This document shows positions 7,250 to 15,888 of a stretch of DNA of 64,000 bases, piece by piece. A program made the translations under genes and the position numbers. The stretch's first letter is position 1; each line of letters opens with the position of its first letter. Under the pieces are notes generated by a model that was given only the letters and a program-made list of their open reading frames with translations, did no database searches and was not told the origin of the DNA. Source of the DNA: Oscillospiraceae bacterium (lineage in GTDB: Bacteria > Bacillota > Clostridia > Oscillospirales > Oscillospiraceae); the NCBI GenBank assembly GCA_020025425.1, contig JAHHSD010000006.1:1-64000 (forward strand), written 5' to 3'.

Positions 7250-7281
7250 GGCCTTCACCTCATAAACTGACGAAATATAAA

Positions 7282-7920
7282 TTAGCTCCGAACGGCCGCG
7301 GTGTTCTTCTGGGTCACCCGCAGCAGGGCCTTTCCGATGCCGGTCACCAGCACGCCGGCGGCAATGGCCTCCGGGATACCGGACGCGGTGATGGTGCCCA
7401 TCACCAGGCCGAACACGGCAGTGACCGCCACATTTTTCGCCTGGGCATACTGCTGGGCCAGCAGAACATAGATGCTTCCCATCACCAGGATGGTGTTGCT
7501 CAGAGATCCGATCACCGCAGCCACAGGCAGTGCAGCCAGGTCATTGACCTTGATCCGCTTCAGACCGACCCAGACCCATCCGGCAATGGCGCCCATCAGG
7601 ATGCGGCAGCCCAGCGCGATCCACACCGCCTTCAGGGCACCCGCCACGCCGGTGGTACTCATAAAGGGGGAGAAGGCAAAGGCCAGCAGACTGGGCGCCG
7701 TGGTATTGACCCACATGGAGCACAGGCCAAACACACCGCCCAGGATGGCGCCCGCGGCAGGTCCCAGCAGGACCGCACCCAGGATCACCGGGATGTGCAT
7801 GGTAGTCGCCTTGATCACAGGGAGCGGGATAAATCCGATTCCCGTTGCGCCCATGACCACCAGGACTGCGGCCAGCATAGCCAGCGCAACCATCCAGCGT
7901 GTGTCTTTTTTCTTTTCCAT
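7282..7920 (-). CDS. panT: ECF transporter S component, probably pantothenate (PanT)
   Basis: A 212-residue protein with about six hydrophobic segments, the usual size of the substrate-binding S component of an energy-coupling factor transporter. It would bind a vitamin and dock with a shared EcfT/EcfAA' module, whose genes are not in this window. Pantothenate is inferred because coaX follows 32 bases downstream and coaBC is divergent. The ATG at 7918-7920 lies 9 bases after AGGAGG; a TTG two codons earlier is too close to that site. No riboswitch is evident in its short leader. Confidence 0.82.
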   Translation of the reverse strand: MEKKKDTRWMVALAMLAAVLVVMGATGIGFIPLPVIKATTMHIPVILGAVLLGPAAGAILGGVFGLCSMWVNTTAPSLLAFAFSPFMSTTGVAGALKAVWIALGCRILMGAIAGWVWVGLKRIKVNDLAALPVAAVIGSLSNTILVMGSIYVLLAQQYAQAKNVAVTAVFGLVMGTITASGIPEAIAAGVLVTGIGKALLRVTQKNTAAVRS

Positions 7921-8001
7921 ATTCAATTACCTCCTGCTGCCGCTTCTTTTTAGAATGCAGCGCATATTTTGGGACAGAGTGGTCCCTGTCCACGCGGGTA
8001 A

Positions 8002-8030
8002 ATTATAACGAAAGTCCCTCCCCTTTGCAA
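8002..8030 (-). promoter_or_regulatory. panT-coaX promoter
   Basis: Minus-strand TTGCAA (8025-8030) and TATAAT (8002-8007) are 17 bases apart. The leader contains a GGACAG/CTGTCC hairpin at 7970-7990. Confidence 0.8.
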
Positions 8031-8131
8031 GAAAAAGATTAACACATACTTTGCACATCTTCCCCTATTTGCCTTTCTCCGCCAAATATCCCGCAGTTTT
8101 TCCCCACGGTGCCGGGAAATGTGGAACTTTC

Positions 8132-8160
8132 TTTACATCGGCGGGAAAAGTCGGTATAAT
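8132..8160 (+). promoter_or_regulatory. coaBC promoter
   Basis: TTTACA (8132-8137) and TATAAT (8155-8160) are 17 bases apart, about 50 bases before the coaBC ATG and divergent from the panT promoter. Confidence 0.8.
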
Positions 8161-8213
8161 GGACCAAACATCACCGGGCGGCCACAGCGCGCCCGGCTGG
8201 GAGGATCTTTGAT

Positions 8214-9413
8214 ATGCTCAATGGAAAAACCGTCCTGCTGGGCGTCACCGGCGGCATTGCCGCCTACAAGGCCGCTGCCCTGGCCTCCGCGCTGGTCAAG
8301 CTCCACGCCTCGGTGGAGGTCATTATGACCGAGCACGCCACCAAATTCATTGCCCCGCTGACCTTTGAACAGCTCACCGGCAACCGGACCATGGTGGATA
8401 CCTTCGACCGGAATTTCAGCCACCAGGTGGAGCACATCGCCCTGGCCCAGCGCACCGATCTGGTGCTGGTTGCCCCGGCCACCGCCAATGTGTGCGCCAA
8501 GCTGGCCCACGGCCTGGCCGATGACATGCTCACCACCACCATTCTGGCCTGCCGCTGCCCCAAGCTGGTGGCCCCGGCCATGAATACCAATATGTACGAG
8601 AACCCGGTGACCCAGGACAATCTGGCCACCCTGACCCGCTACGGCTGGGAGGTCATCGCCCCCGCCTCCGGCCGTCTGGCCTGCGGAGCAGTGGGGGCCG
8701 GCAAGATGCCTGAGCCTGAAACCCTGGTCCAGCACATCCTGCGCCGCATCGCCCTCCCCCACGACCTGGCCGGCAAGCGGGTATTGGTCACCGCCGGTCC
8801 CACCCAGGAGTCCCTGGACCCCGTGCGCTACCTCACCAACCACTCTACCGGCAAGATGGGCTACGCCCTGGCCAGGATGGCCATGCTGCGGGGCGCTCAG
8901 GTCACCCTGGTCTCCGGGCCCACCGCACTGGAGCAGCCCCCCTTCGTGGACTTTGTCCCCGTAGTCTCCGCCCAAGACATGTTTGAGGCGGTGGCTGGCC
9001 ATGCCCCCGAGGCCGATTTTATCTTCAAGGCGGCCGCTGTGGCGGACTACACCCCCACCGGGTACAGCGACGACAAGATCAAAAAGTCGGACGCCGACCT
9101 GTCCATCCCCCTGAAACGCACCCAGGACATCCTGAAATTTCTGGGTGAGCACCGCCGGCCCGAGCAGGTCATCTGCGGCTTCTCCATGGAGACCCGGGAC
9201 ATGGTGGCCAACAGCCGGGCCAAGCTCCAGAAGAAGAAGGTGGACATGATCTGCGCCAACAATCTGAAGGTGGCCGGAGCCGGCTTCGGGGTTGACACCA
9301 ACGTGATCACCCTCATCACCGCCGACGACGAGACCGAGCTGCCCCTCCAGTCCAAGGAGGACGCCGCCGGCGCCATCCTAGACCGGGCCCTGGCCCTGGC
9401 CCAGCGGAAATAA
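8214..9413 (+). CDS. coaBC: Bifunctional phosphopantothenoylcysteine synthetase/decarboxylase
   Basis: This 399-residue fusion couples 4'-phosphopantothenate to cysteine (CoaB part) and decarboxylates the product to 4'-phosphopantetheine (CoaC part), steps two and three of coenzyme A synthesis. The N-terminal FMN domain has GVTGGIAAYK at about 8-17, the HQVEHI catalytic histidine region near 66 and PAMNTNMYENP near 120. The C-terminal synthetase domain starts near 185 with TAGPTQE and NHSTGKMG. Length is normal. It faces panT-coaX, so this short region holds uptake and the first three steps. Confidence 0.95.
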   Translation: MLNGKTVLLGVTGGIAAYKAAALASALVKLHASVEVIMTEHATKFIAPLTFEQLTGNRTMVDTFDRNFSHQVEHIALAQRTDLVLVAPATANVCAKLAHGLADDMLTTTILACRCPKLVAPAMNTNMYENPVTQDNLATLTRYGWEVIAPASGRLACGAVGAGKMPEPETLVQHILRRIALPHDLAGKRVLVTAGPTQESLDPVRYLTNHSTGKMGYALARMAMLRGAQVTLVSGPTALEQPPFVDFVPVVSAQDMFEAVAGHAPEADFIFKAAAVADYTPTGYSDDKIKKSDADLSIPLKRTQDILKFLGEHRRPEQVICGFSMETRDMVANSRAKLQKKKVDMICANNLKVAGAGFGVDTNVITLITADDETELPLQSKEDAAGAILDRALALAQRK

Positions 9414-9460
9414 GGGGGCGGCCGCCCCGCTCCCGCAGCAGCTCCGGAACCATGCAGACA

Positions 9461-9502
9461 AGGAGCCCCGGCAGACCGATCGGTCCGCCGGGGCTCCTTT
9501 TT
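9461..9502 (+). terminator. coaBC terminator
   Basis: AGGAGCCCCGGC pairs with GCCGGGGCTCCT and is followed by five T. The loop itself contains a GACCGATCGGTC palindrome, so the hairpin may be one long stem. Confidence 0.85.
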
Positions 9503-9598
9503 CTGCCAAAATCCGGGCAGATTTGATTTCAATTCGTATTGTATTAATCTTTTATAGCAATTCGTATATAGTTTTTCGGGCTTTCTTCGGGTTTTCCC

Positions 9599-10693
9599 TC
9601 AGTTCGGAATGATGACGATGCCGCTCCCGCTCCCGCCCCCTGTGCGGATGATCCGCTGGCAGTAGGCCACAGAGACGGTCCCGCTGTCGTCTGTGCGGTA
9701 TTTGAAATTCGGGTAGCGCTCCAGGCACCCCGACGCCTCGTACAGGTCCAGCACCGCCCGAAATTCCTGGGCGGGGATGGGCTCCGCCAGCTCAAAGCTC
9801 CTGGTCCGGGCCTCCCCCCGGTCCACGCGGCCGCTGAACACCTGAGAATAGAGCAGGTCGAAGGCGCGCTGTCCCCCAAAGGTCAGCTGCTCATAGCCCT
9901 CCACCTGGTCGCAGATAGGGATTGCCAGATCTCCGTAGCGCCAGTGGTGCTCCGGGACAGGAAGCTCGATCTGGGCGCCTTCCGTGCGCACCACCCCCTC
10001 GCCGTCGGTAATGGAGAGGACGGTGATGCTGTTGGGCAGGTAGGTGACCGTGTAGGCCTCCTGCATGAGCTGGGTCTCTGAGAGCAGGTCCCTGGCGCAG
10101 CGGAAATAGGCGGACTCCTCCCCCTTGTAATAGACGTAGTAGGGGTCCGGCACCCGCTTGGCCCCGTCCACCACCGGCCTGTCCACCTGGCGCAGCATCC
10201 CCGTATATACTGCCGGGTCATTGGCCTCATAGCGGTCCAGGTCCTCCCTGATGGCCTGCACCTTGTCCGGCAGACGCATGCCGATCACCAAAACGGCGTA
10301 CAGGGCCAGCAGGATGCCAATGGTCAGATGGTATGCCACCGTGGGGATCCGGGTGCGCGTCCTGTTTTCCTGCGCACTCAGCTCGTTGAGGTAGTGGGCT
10401 CTCCGCTCCTCCACCCCGGCAAACTCCGGCGGTTTCTCCTCTTTGATGCGCTCCCCTGCCGCACTGCGAATGCGGTCCAGAAGGTAGCTGAGAAACAGTA
10501 CAATGGGGGCGGCCCCCAGGAGCCACATACCTATGGTTTTTCCCCAATATTCCCCATAAAGTCCCGCCACGGCGGGGGCTCTGCCCAGCCGGAGGAACAG
10601 TCCCTCCATGGGTGACTCCTGTGCGATCATGCCCACCGTAATCATCAGCAGCACCAGCAGAAATGGGAGCGTGGCCATGAACCGTTTCTTCAC
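9599..10693 (-). CDS. Membrane protein of unknown function (364 aa)
   Basis: Not recognised. There are three hydrophobic segments, at about residues 7-23, 52-70 and 117-138, with a charged stretch between the last two. After residue 140 follows a soluble domain of about 220 residues, rich in Tyr, Arg and Glu, with no catalytic motif I can identify. The start is GTG at 10691-10693, overlapping the upstream stop in GTGA, with GGAGGTGA six bases before, so the two genes are translationally coupled. The partner has a similar membrane-plus-soluble-tail plan. A two-component membrane complex is a guess. Confidence 0.75.
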   Translation of the reverse strand: MKKRFMATLPFLLVLLMITVGMIAQESPMEGLFLRLGRAPAVAGLYGEYWGKTIGMWLLGAAPIVLFLSYLLDRIRSAAGERIKEEKPPEFAGVEERRAHYLNELSAQENRTRTRIPTVAYHLTIGILLALYAVLVIGMRLPDKVQAIREDLDRYEANDPAVYTGMLRQVDRPVVDGAKRVPDPYYVYYKGEESAYFRCARDLLSETQLMQEAYTVTYLPNSITVLSITDGEGVVRTEGAQIELPVPEHHWRYGDLAIPICDQVEGYEQLTFGGQRAFDLLYSQVFSGRVDRGEARTRSFELAEPIPAQEFRAVLDLYEASGCLERYPNFKYRTDDSGTVSVAYCQRIIRTGGGSGSGIVIIPN

Positions 10694-11532
10694 GATCTGT
10701 CACCTCCGATGCCGGAAATCCACAGCACCAGCCTGCTGTGTGGGAGATATTCGATCACAAAGGGGAGGGAATCGTAGTCAGGAATGTCCATCACATGAAA
10801 CTGGAGCCCGCTCATACGCATGGTGGTGTCGTTGACGTTGATCTCAAAAATCGAGCGGTTGTAGGGATCTGAGAAGATGGCGGCGGTCAGGGCCGAGCGG
10901 GGCGGGTTCTGGCACCAGGGAATGGGCGGATTTTCCAGGGGCTCCTGGATCCCCCGGTACATCAGTGCATTGTAGATGGCCCACTCGTCCACCCGCTCCT
11001 CCGTCACCACGCCGATGGCATATTTTTTTTGCAGGACGGCGGGCAGGTCCTGTGCCAGGGGCACCAGCTTGAGCAGCGACAGCCCCAGCAGCACAGCCGC
11101 CAGGGCTGTGACGCAGTACGCCTGTCCGTTTCTCCTCAGTCCGATCAGCTTGTCGATCCGGAGCATCTTCACCCCGCGCCGCAGCTGAACGATGGACAAG
11201 ATCAGATTGATCAGCAGAGGGACGGCCACCGCAATATACATGTAGGGCCGGAAGGTTTTACCCAGAAACGCAAACATATCCTGCACACGGTTGTTGAACA
11301 CGCCGCCGGACAGCAGGGCAAACAGACCCAGCCCGAGGATCATCTTCACCGACCTCCGGTCCCCGCCGGTCAGCTTCCATATCAGGCCCTGTTTCAGCAT
11401 CCTGGCCTCATGCTGATCCATCATGGCCTCATGCTCCCGCAGGTACACATAGGCGTCCTCCAGAGCCGGTTTGCTCCCCGGCCGCGCCAACTCCAGAATG
11501 CGCTCGCCCCAATTACTCAGCTGCTGTCCCAT
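10690..11532 (-). CDS. Membrane protein of unknown function (280 aa)
   Basis: Not recognised. A charged N-terminal region of about 60 residues is followed by hydrophobic segments at about 65-80, 95-115 and 140-158 and a soluble tail of about 120 residues. The tail contains paired prolines (ENPPIPWCQNPP). It overlaps the start of the 364-residue membrane gene downstream. Both tails begin with a YAIGVVTEE- or DKVQAIRED-like amphipathic segment, which may reflect distant relationship, but I cannot confirm that. The ribosome site is AAGAGAGGGG before the ATG. Confidence 0.72.
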   Translation of the reverse strand: MGQQLSNWGERILELARPGSKPALEDAYVYLREHEAMMDQHEARMLKQGLIWKLTGGDRRSVKMILGLGLFALLSGGVFNNRVQDMFAFLGKTFRPYMYIAVAVPLLINLILSIVQLRRGVKMLRIDKLIGLRRNGQAYCVTALAAVLLGLSLLKLVPLAQDLPAVLQKKYAIGVVTEERVDEWAIYNALMYRGIQEPLENPPIPWCQNPPRSALTAAIFSDPYNRSIFEINVNDTTMRMSGLQFHVMDIPDYDSLPFVIEYLPHSRLVLWISGIGGDRS

Positions 11533-11596
11533 ACATGTACCCCTCTCTTTTTGCGCAACGGCTGAATCACCATTACGTTTTCCATATCTTGGTCAT

Positions 11597-11625
11597 ATCC
11601 TACCATAATGTGTCACCACTGTCCA
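11597..11625 (-). promoter_or_regulatory. Candidate promoter of the two-gene membrane operon
   Basis: Minus-strand TGGACA (11620-11625) and TAGGAT (11597-11602) are 17 bases apart. The match is moderate and rests on spacing and position only. Confidence 0.45.
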
Positions 11626-11822
11626 GATTTCTCCGATTTTTCTCCCCTCCTGCGCTGCCGGTTTTTTTCTGATTTCTTGGGGCCCTTCTCCCCCGTCTCA
11701 TCCATTTTTTCGCCCTTTTTATATACTTATAGTTATATTCTGTCTATATATTCCGTTTTGTTTCTGATTTATCCCTCTGTGTGCTGAAAATCCATCCTGT
11801 GAACTTGTCTGAAAAGTTTTGC
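11626..11822. other. AT-rich intergenic DNA, no gene seen
   Basis: This stretch between the divergent membrane operon and the symporter promoter is unusually AT rich for the window. It has T tracts and TATA-like runs near 11720-11750. I see no RNA gene, riboswitch, strong hairpin or ribosome-bound short frame in it. Confidence 0.5.
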
Positions 11823-11851
11823 TTGACTTTTTCGCTTTTATGCGTTACAGT
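11823..11851 (+). promoter_or_regulatory. Symporter promoter
   Basis: TTGACT (11823-11828) and TACAGT (11846-11851) are spaced by 17 bases, about 35 bases before the symporter ATG. Confidence 0.65.
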
Positions 11852-11886
11852 TTAACGCGCAAAATATTTTGATAGGAGGAATCCGT

Positions 11887-13443
11887 ATGCTGATCCAAAC
11901 CGCCATGCTCTTCATATTCTTTTCCGTGATGATAGGCATTGGCCTCTATTGCCGCCGCCACGCCACCGATGTGAGCGGTTTCGTCCTGGGCGGACGGAGC
12001 GTTGGCCCCTGGCTCACCGCCTTTGCCTATGGTACCTCCTACTTCTCCGCCGTGGTCTTTGTGGGCTATGCGGGACAGTTCGGGTGGAAGTGCGGCGTGG
12101 CCGCCACCTGGGCCGGAATCGGGAATGCCATCCTGGGCTCTCTGCTGGCCTGGGCCGTGCTGGGCCGCCGCACCCGTATTATGACGCAGCACCTGGACAG
12201 CTCCACCATGCCGGATTTTTTCGGAAAACGATTCCGCTCCCGCCGTCTGAAGCTGGCCGCCTCCGCCATCACCTTTCTCTTTCTGATCCCCTACACCGCC
12301 AGTCTCTACAACGGTCTGAGCCGTCTCTTCGGGATGGCCTTTCAGGTGGACTACTCTGTTTGTGTGATCGCCATGGCCATTCTCACCGGCGTCTATGTGA
12401 TCGCCGGGGGCTATATGGCCACCGCCATCAATGACTTTATCCAGGGCATCATTATGATTTTCGGAATCTGTGCCGTGATTGCGGCTGTCCTGCGCACCAA
12501 CGGCGGATTCCAGGCCGCTCTGGACAGTCTGGCCCAGGTCAGCGATCCCGCTGTCTCCTCCACCCCCGGCGTGTTCGCCTCCTTCTTCGGCCCCGACCCG
12601 GTGGGCCTGCTGGGTGTGGTGCTGCTCACCTCACTGGGCACCTGGGGCCTGCCCCAGATGGTGCAGAAATTCTACGCCATCAAGAGCGAGACCGCCGTCC
12701 ACAAGGGAATGATCATCTCCACCGTCTTTGCCCTGGTGGTCGCCGGCGGCTGCTACTTTCTGGGCGGCTTTGGCCGCCTGTATGCCGACCGGGTCAACGT
12801 GGCCGCCGGGGGCTATGACACCATCATCCCCGCCATGCTGTCCACCCTCCCCGACCTGATCATCGCTGTTGTGGTTATCCTGGTGCTGTCCGCCTCCATG
12901 TCCACCCTGTCCTCTCTGGTGCTGGCCTCCAGCTCCACCCTCACCCTGGACTTTCTGAAGGAGACTTGCTTCAAGAAGATGGACGAGCGGGGCCAGGTCC
13001 GGGTCATGCGCCTGCTCATCGTCCTGTTCATCTCCATCTCGGTGGTGCTGGCCATCATCCAGTACCGCTCCAACGTCACCTTTATTGCCCAGCTCATGGG
13101 TATCAGCTGGGGTGCTCTGGCCGGGGCCTTCCTGGCCCCCTTCCTCTACGGTCTGTACTGGAAGCGCACCTCCACGGCGGCCTGCGCGGTCAGCTTTTCC
13201 TTCTCCTGCGTTGTCATGCTGGCAAATATTCTTTGCCCTGCCGCCTTTCCGCCCATTCTCCGCTCTCCCATCCACGCCGGGGTATTCTGTATGCTGGCCG
13301 GACTTGTCCTGGTCCCGCTGGTCAGTCTCGTGACTCCCGCTCCCGCCCGGACCCATGTGGACTCCGCCTTCTCCTGCTTTGACCGGAAGGTCACCGTCCG
13401 TCAGTGTGAAGCTCTGGGCGATGCCAGCGGAGAATCCAACTGA
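11887..13443 (+). CDS. Sodium:solute symporter (SSS / SLC5 family)
   Basis: A 518-residue transporter that would import a small solute with Na+. About 13 hydrophobic segments cover the protein, the usual number for this family. SASMSTLSSLVLASSS at about 338-353 corresponds to the family's conserved sodium-site helix, where serines ligate Na+. YAGQFGWKCG near 60 and GGYMATAINDFIQG near 177 are also typical. AGGAGG lies seven bases before the ATG at 11887. Substrate is unknown: proline, pantothenate, sialic acid or other organic acids are used by relatives. Single gene with own promoter and terminator. Confidence 0.88.
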   Translation: MLIQTAMLFIFFSVMIGIGLYCRRHATDVSGFVLGGRSVGPWLTAFAYGTSYFSAVVFVGYAGQFGWKCGVAATWAGIGNAILGSLLAWAVLGRRTRIMTQHLDSSTMPDFFGKRFRSRRLKLAASAITFLFLIPYTASLYNGLSRLFGMAFQVDYSVCVIAMAILTGVYVIAGGYMATAINDFIQGIIMIFGICAVIAAVLRTNGGFQAALDSLAQVSDPAVSSTPGVFASFFGPDPVGLLGVVLLTSLGTWGLPQMVQKFYAIKSETAVHKGMIISTVFALVVAGGCYFLGGFGRLYADRVNVAAGGYDTIIPAMLSTLPDLIIAVVVILVLSASMSTLSSLVLASSSTLTLDFLKETCFKKMDERGQVRVMRLLIVLFISISVVLAIIQYRSNVTFIAQLMGISWGALAGAFLAPFLYGLYWKRTSTAACAVSFSFSCVVMLANILCPAAFPPILRSPIHAGVFCMLAGLVLVPLVSLVTPAPARTHVDSAFSCFDRKVTVRQCEALGDASGESN

Positions 13444-13451
13444 ACCCATAA

Positions 13452-13485
13452 AAAAGCGGCCGATGGCATATGCCATCGGCCGCTC
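13452..13485. terminator. Terminator between symporter and GGDEF genes
   Basis: A perfect palindrome AGCGGCCGATGGCAT and its complement (13455-13484) has an A run on its left, so the T tract serves the minus-strand GGDEF gene. For the plus strand only CCGCTT follows, a weaker end. Confidence 0.75.
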
Positions 13486-13488
13486 CGC

Positions 13489-14589
13489 TTAATCTATCTG
13501 CGGGTTCAACTGTATATGGCACCCGCCGCCCCGTTTCTGGTTTCCATCAAAGCGCAGGGTGGGTTCATTTTTCATACAGATGCACACGCCGTTTTTTCCG
13601 CTCTTTTTGATCTCATACATGGCATTGTCCGCAATTTCAAGCACATCGTCCGTTGTTGTGCCGCTGCCGAGCCTGTCAACGCAGACGCCGATGGAGAAGG
13701 TGACCCTAATCTCACGGTCGCCTTCGCATACATGGATGGGCACCTTACTGATCAGGCTTTCCATTTTCTCACAAACCAGCTGTTTCAGTCCCGGGAATTC
13801 CTGCTTGATCTCCAGAAATATGCAGAATTCATCTCCGCCCAGCCTGGCGATGGAATCCTCCTTCCGGAACACACCCTTCATGAGCTCTGCGGCTTTTTTC
13901 AGGACCAGATCTCCGGCTGTATGGCCAAAGGTATCATTGACCTTTTTAAAATTGTCCAGATCCACATAGGCCATCACGGTCACGCAGTCTTTGTCCCGGT
14001 ACGCCTGGAGCTTGGCTTCAAAGGCGCTCCGGTTCATCAGTCCGGTGAGGCTGTCTGTCTGTGCCAGCTCAGTCATCTTGTCCGCGTGCTCCCACGCCTG
14101 CTCGATCTGACCGATCAGCGCCTTGGGGAAATACTCGCCGGCCTTCTGGTCCCGGCTGGGGATCGACTGGACCAGGTGAAGGATGCTCCATTTCTCCCCA
14201 GTGTACTTGTAGAGGAGGGAATAGTGGGTGTCCATATCAAAGCTCGCCCGCCCATCGGCGATCTCGCCGGTCACATCCGCCTCCCCATAGACCAGCCGGA
14301 TGTCCTCAGCAATGCAATTCTCAGCGGCCCAAAATTTGCGCAGGATGAACTTGATGCTCTGGCGTTCCTCCATCGCCTCCGCAAGTTCCGAAACGAATGT
14401 GGCTCTGTCCCTGTAAAACTCATGCTCGCCTGTTCCGATAATCACACAGTCCGGGGCCAGCATGGTCTCAAACTCCTGGATTTCCTCCCCTGTGCCAGTA
14501 AAATAACGGCGCCACACCTCTCTCGTAAGCTCGCACAGGTCCACTTGTCTCTGGTTGAAATTAAGTTCGGCCTTAACGACTGACTTCAT
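13489..14589 (-). CDS. Diguanylate cyclase with N-terminal NTF2/SnoaL-like domain
   Basis: This 366-residue cytosolic protein should make cyclic di-GMP from two GTP. Residues about 15-150 look like an NTF2/SnoaL-type sensory fold: YFTGTGEEIQEFE opens it, and SLLYKYTGEKWSILHLVQS closes it. From about 178 comes a GGDEF domain with DSLTGLMNR, the intact active site GGDEF at about 268, and an RKED sequence five residues before it, the place of the inhibitory I-site (RXXD), so product feedback is likely. There is no membrane segment. A PilZ receptor gene lies 20 bases upstream in the same direction, so signal maker and receptor are co-expressed. Confidence 0.88.
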   Translation of the reverse strand: MKSVVKAELNFNQRQVDLCELTREVWRRYFTGTGEEIQEFETMLAPDCVIIGTGEHEFYRDRATFVSELAEAMEERQSIKFILRKFWAAENCIAEDIRLVYGEADVTGEIADGRASFDMDTHYSLLYKYTGEKWSILHLVQSIPSRDQKAGEYFPKALIGQIEQAWEHADKMTELAQTDSLTGLMNRSAFEAKLQAYRDKDCVTVMAYVDLDNFKKVNDTFGHTAGDLVLKKAAELMKGVFRKEDSIARLGGDEFCIFLEIKQEFPGLKQLVCEKMESLISKVPIHVCEGDREIRVTFSIGVCVDRLGSGTTTDDVLEIADNAMYEIKKSGKNGVCICMKNEPTLRFDGNQKRGGGCHIQLNPQID

Positions 14590-14609
14590 AATGTTTTTGT
14601 AATCCTTCC

Positions 14610-15224
14610 TTAATCATACGACGCATTTCTTCGCCGTAGCAGTTCCTGTTGGAATACAAACTGTCGGATCTTACTCTCTGTTTTCTGGTCAATGATGGCA
14701 AACATACATCCGTATCCTATGGTGTTCTGCACCATCCCGGATCGGATCGGGATCTTGTTTTTTACAACAGCAGCAAGCTGAATCGGCGGCTCAGTGATCG
14801 GAATTGTCAGGGACAAAACTGCATCCTTCTCATAGACCTCATCGGAAACAAACATGAGGCCGGACGAGCTCAGGTTCCGCATCTGTGCCTGTTTTGCCTT
14901 GGGAAAGGCCGGACTGCTCACCTTGATATCCATTACAACGGGGACCCGCACATCCCGGCGCACATTTTCGTGGCAGTCGGGGACGATTCTCCGCCCCACC
15001 AGCTCGCTGCCCTCGGGGGCTCCATCCTCTCCGTGCAGCTCAAACAACGAAATCAGAAACGGTGTGTCAGATCCATCCAAAAGAATAAATACCTGTTTGG
15101 GATATGCTCCACCCACACCCTTGAAATTGATCAGATAGAATAGCCCATCCATCTCAACGTAATCAACCCGTGCAATATGGTCGGTGTTCAAATCAAACAG
15201 TGTGGCTCTGCAGGGATCATTCAT
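14610..15224 (-). CDS. PilZ-domain cyclic-di-GMP receptor
   Basis: A 204-residue soluble protein. The first 90 residues look like the N-terminal barrel of YcgR-type proteins. The PilZ domain begins near 88 with RRDVR, the arginine motif that binds cyclic di-GMP, followed by NLSSSG near 116, the second conserved motif. Proteins of this plan act on motility, secretion or surface polymers after binding the nucleotide. AGGAGG lies before the ATG. It is the first gene of an operon with the GGDEF cyclase, and a leader of about 230 bases precedes it. No flagellar genes are in the window. Confidence 0.87.
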   Translation of the reverse strand: MNDPCRATLFDLNTDHIARVDYVEMDGLFYLINFKGVGGAYPKQVFILLDGSDTPFLISLFELHGEDGAPEGSELVGRRIVPDCHENVRRDVRVPVVMDIKVSSPAFPKAKQAQMRNLSSSGLMFVSDEVYEKDAVLSLTIPITEPPIQLAAVVKNKIPIRSGMVQNTIGYGCMFAIIDQKTESKIRQFVFQQELLRRRNASYD

Positions 15225-15455
15225 CAGATTCCTCCTATAATTTTGATTCGATGCTCCATCTTATTTCCAGCACAGATAAATACCATGCTGTGCCGAATTC
15301 CGTCCATGTGTACACTTATATATGGGACTCATTGAAGGCCGCAGCCTGGATCATCGGATCTTTCTTCTTCCATATTCAATCAATCATGTATCTTTGTCTG
15401 ACCATCATATGTGATGATTCCCGGATTCTCCGTACTCTTAGCATATATAGAGAAT
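15225..15455 (-). other. Long untranslated leader of the PilZ-GGDEF operon
   Basis: Transcription from the promoter at 15462-15490 would give about 230 bases before the PilZ ATG. A GCACAG/CTGTGC hairpin lies near 15268-15291 and a possible ATC-rich palindrome near 15400-15415. It does not match the cyclic-di-GMP riboswitch consensus as I remember it. No coding frame with a ribosome site is seen. Confidence 0.5.
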
Positions 15456-15461
15456 AATCTT

Positions 15462-15490
15462 ATTATATTCTTTTTTTCTCTTTTACGCAA
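15462..15490 (-). promoter_or_regulatory. PilZ-GGDEF operon promoter
   Basis: Minus-strand TTGCGT (15485-15490) and TATAAT (15462-15467) are 17 bases apart, with an A-rich spacer. An inverted repeat AGAATA/TATTCT overlaps the -10 side. Confidence 0.65.
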
Positions 15491-15618
15491 GGTAAGAATT
15501 ACCTATGATTTCAGCATAATTCTTCTTTATTCCTGCTTTTTCCTGCCGAATATCCCCCTGCAGCCCCTGCGCTCATAAAGTAATCACATTCCGCCTCTGG
15601 AATTTATTCGCTTTCCTC

Positions 15619-15647
15619 TTGACGTGCTATCTGTTTCCAGGTATAAT
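15619..15647 (+). promoter_or_regulatory. tRNA-Thr promoter
   Basis: TTGACG (15619-15624) and TATAAT (15642-15647) are 17 bases apart, 30 bases before the tRNA. Confidence 0.85.
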
Positions 15648-15677
15648 GAATAGCGATTTCTATCATTAAGACGTCAT

Positions 15678-15752
15678 GCTGGTGTGGCTCAATGGCAGAG
15701 CATCTCACTCGTAATGAGAAGGTTGTGGGTTCGATTCCCACCACCAGCTCCA
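15678..15752 (+). tRNA. tRNA-Thr (anticodon CGT)
   Basis: A 75-base tRNA: acceptor GCTGGTG pairs with CACCAGC, the anticodon stem TCTCA/TGAGA carries loop CTCGTAA with CGT in the anticodon place, GGTTCGATTCC forms the T arm, and CCA is encoded. It reads ACG. Confidence 0.96.
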
Positions 15753-15754
15753 GG

Positions 15755-15788
15755 ATAAAACGACACTGATCCAGTGTCGTTTTATTCA
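15755..15788 (+). terminator. tRNA-Thr terminator
   Basis: AAAACGACACTG pairs with CAGTGTCGTTTT across a three-base loop, starting two bases after the tRNA CCA. Confidence 0.85.
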
Positions 15789-15888
15789 TTTTTTATTTCC
15801 GTCGTACCGTCTCTCCGGACGCGGTATAAGATATCCGCAATATTCTACATAAATATGGGCCGTAGCCGCCCAAGTGAGGAGAACTTCT

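Noticed and set aside
15225..15455. Cyclic-di-GMP riboswitch in the PilZ leader
   Set aside because: I cannot find the conserved tetraloop and receptor segments of the known classes in this stretch.
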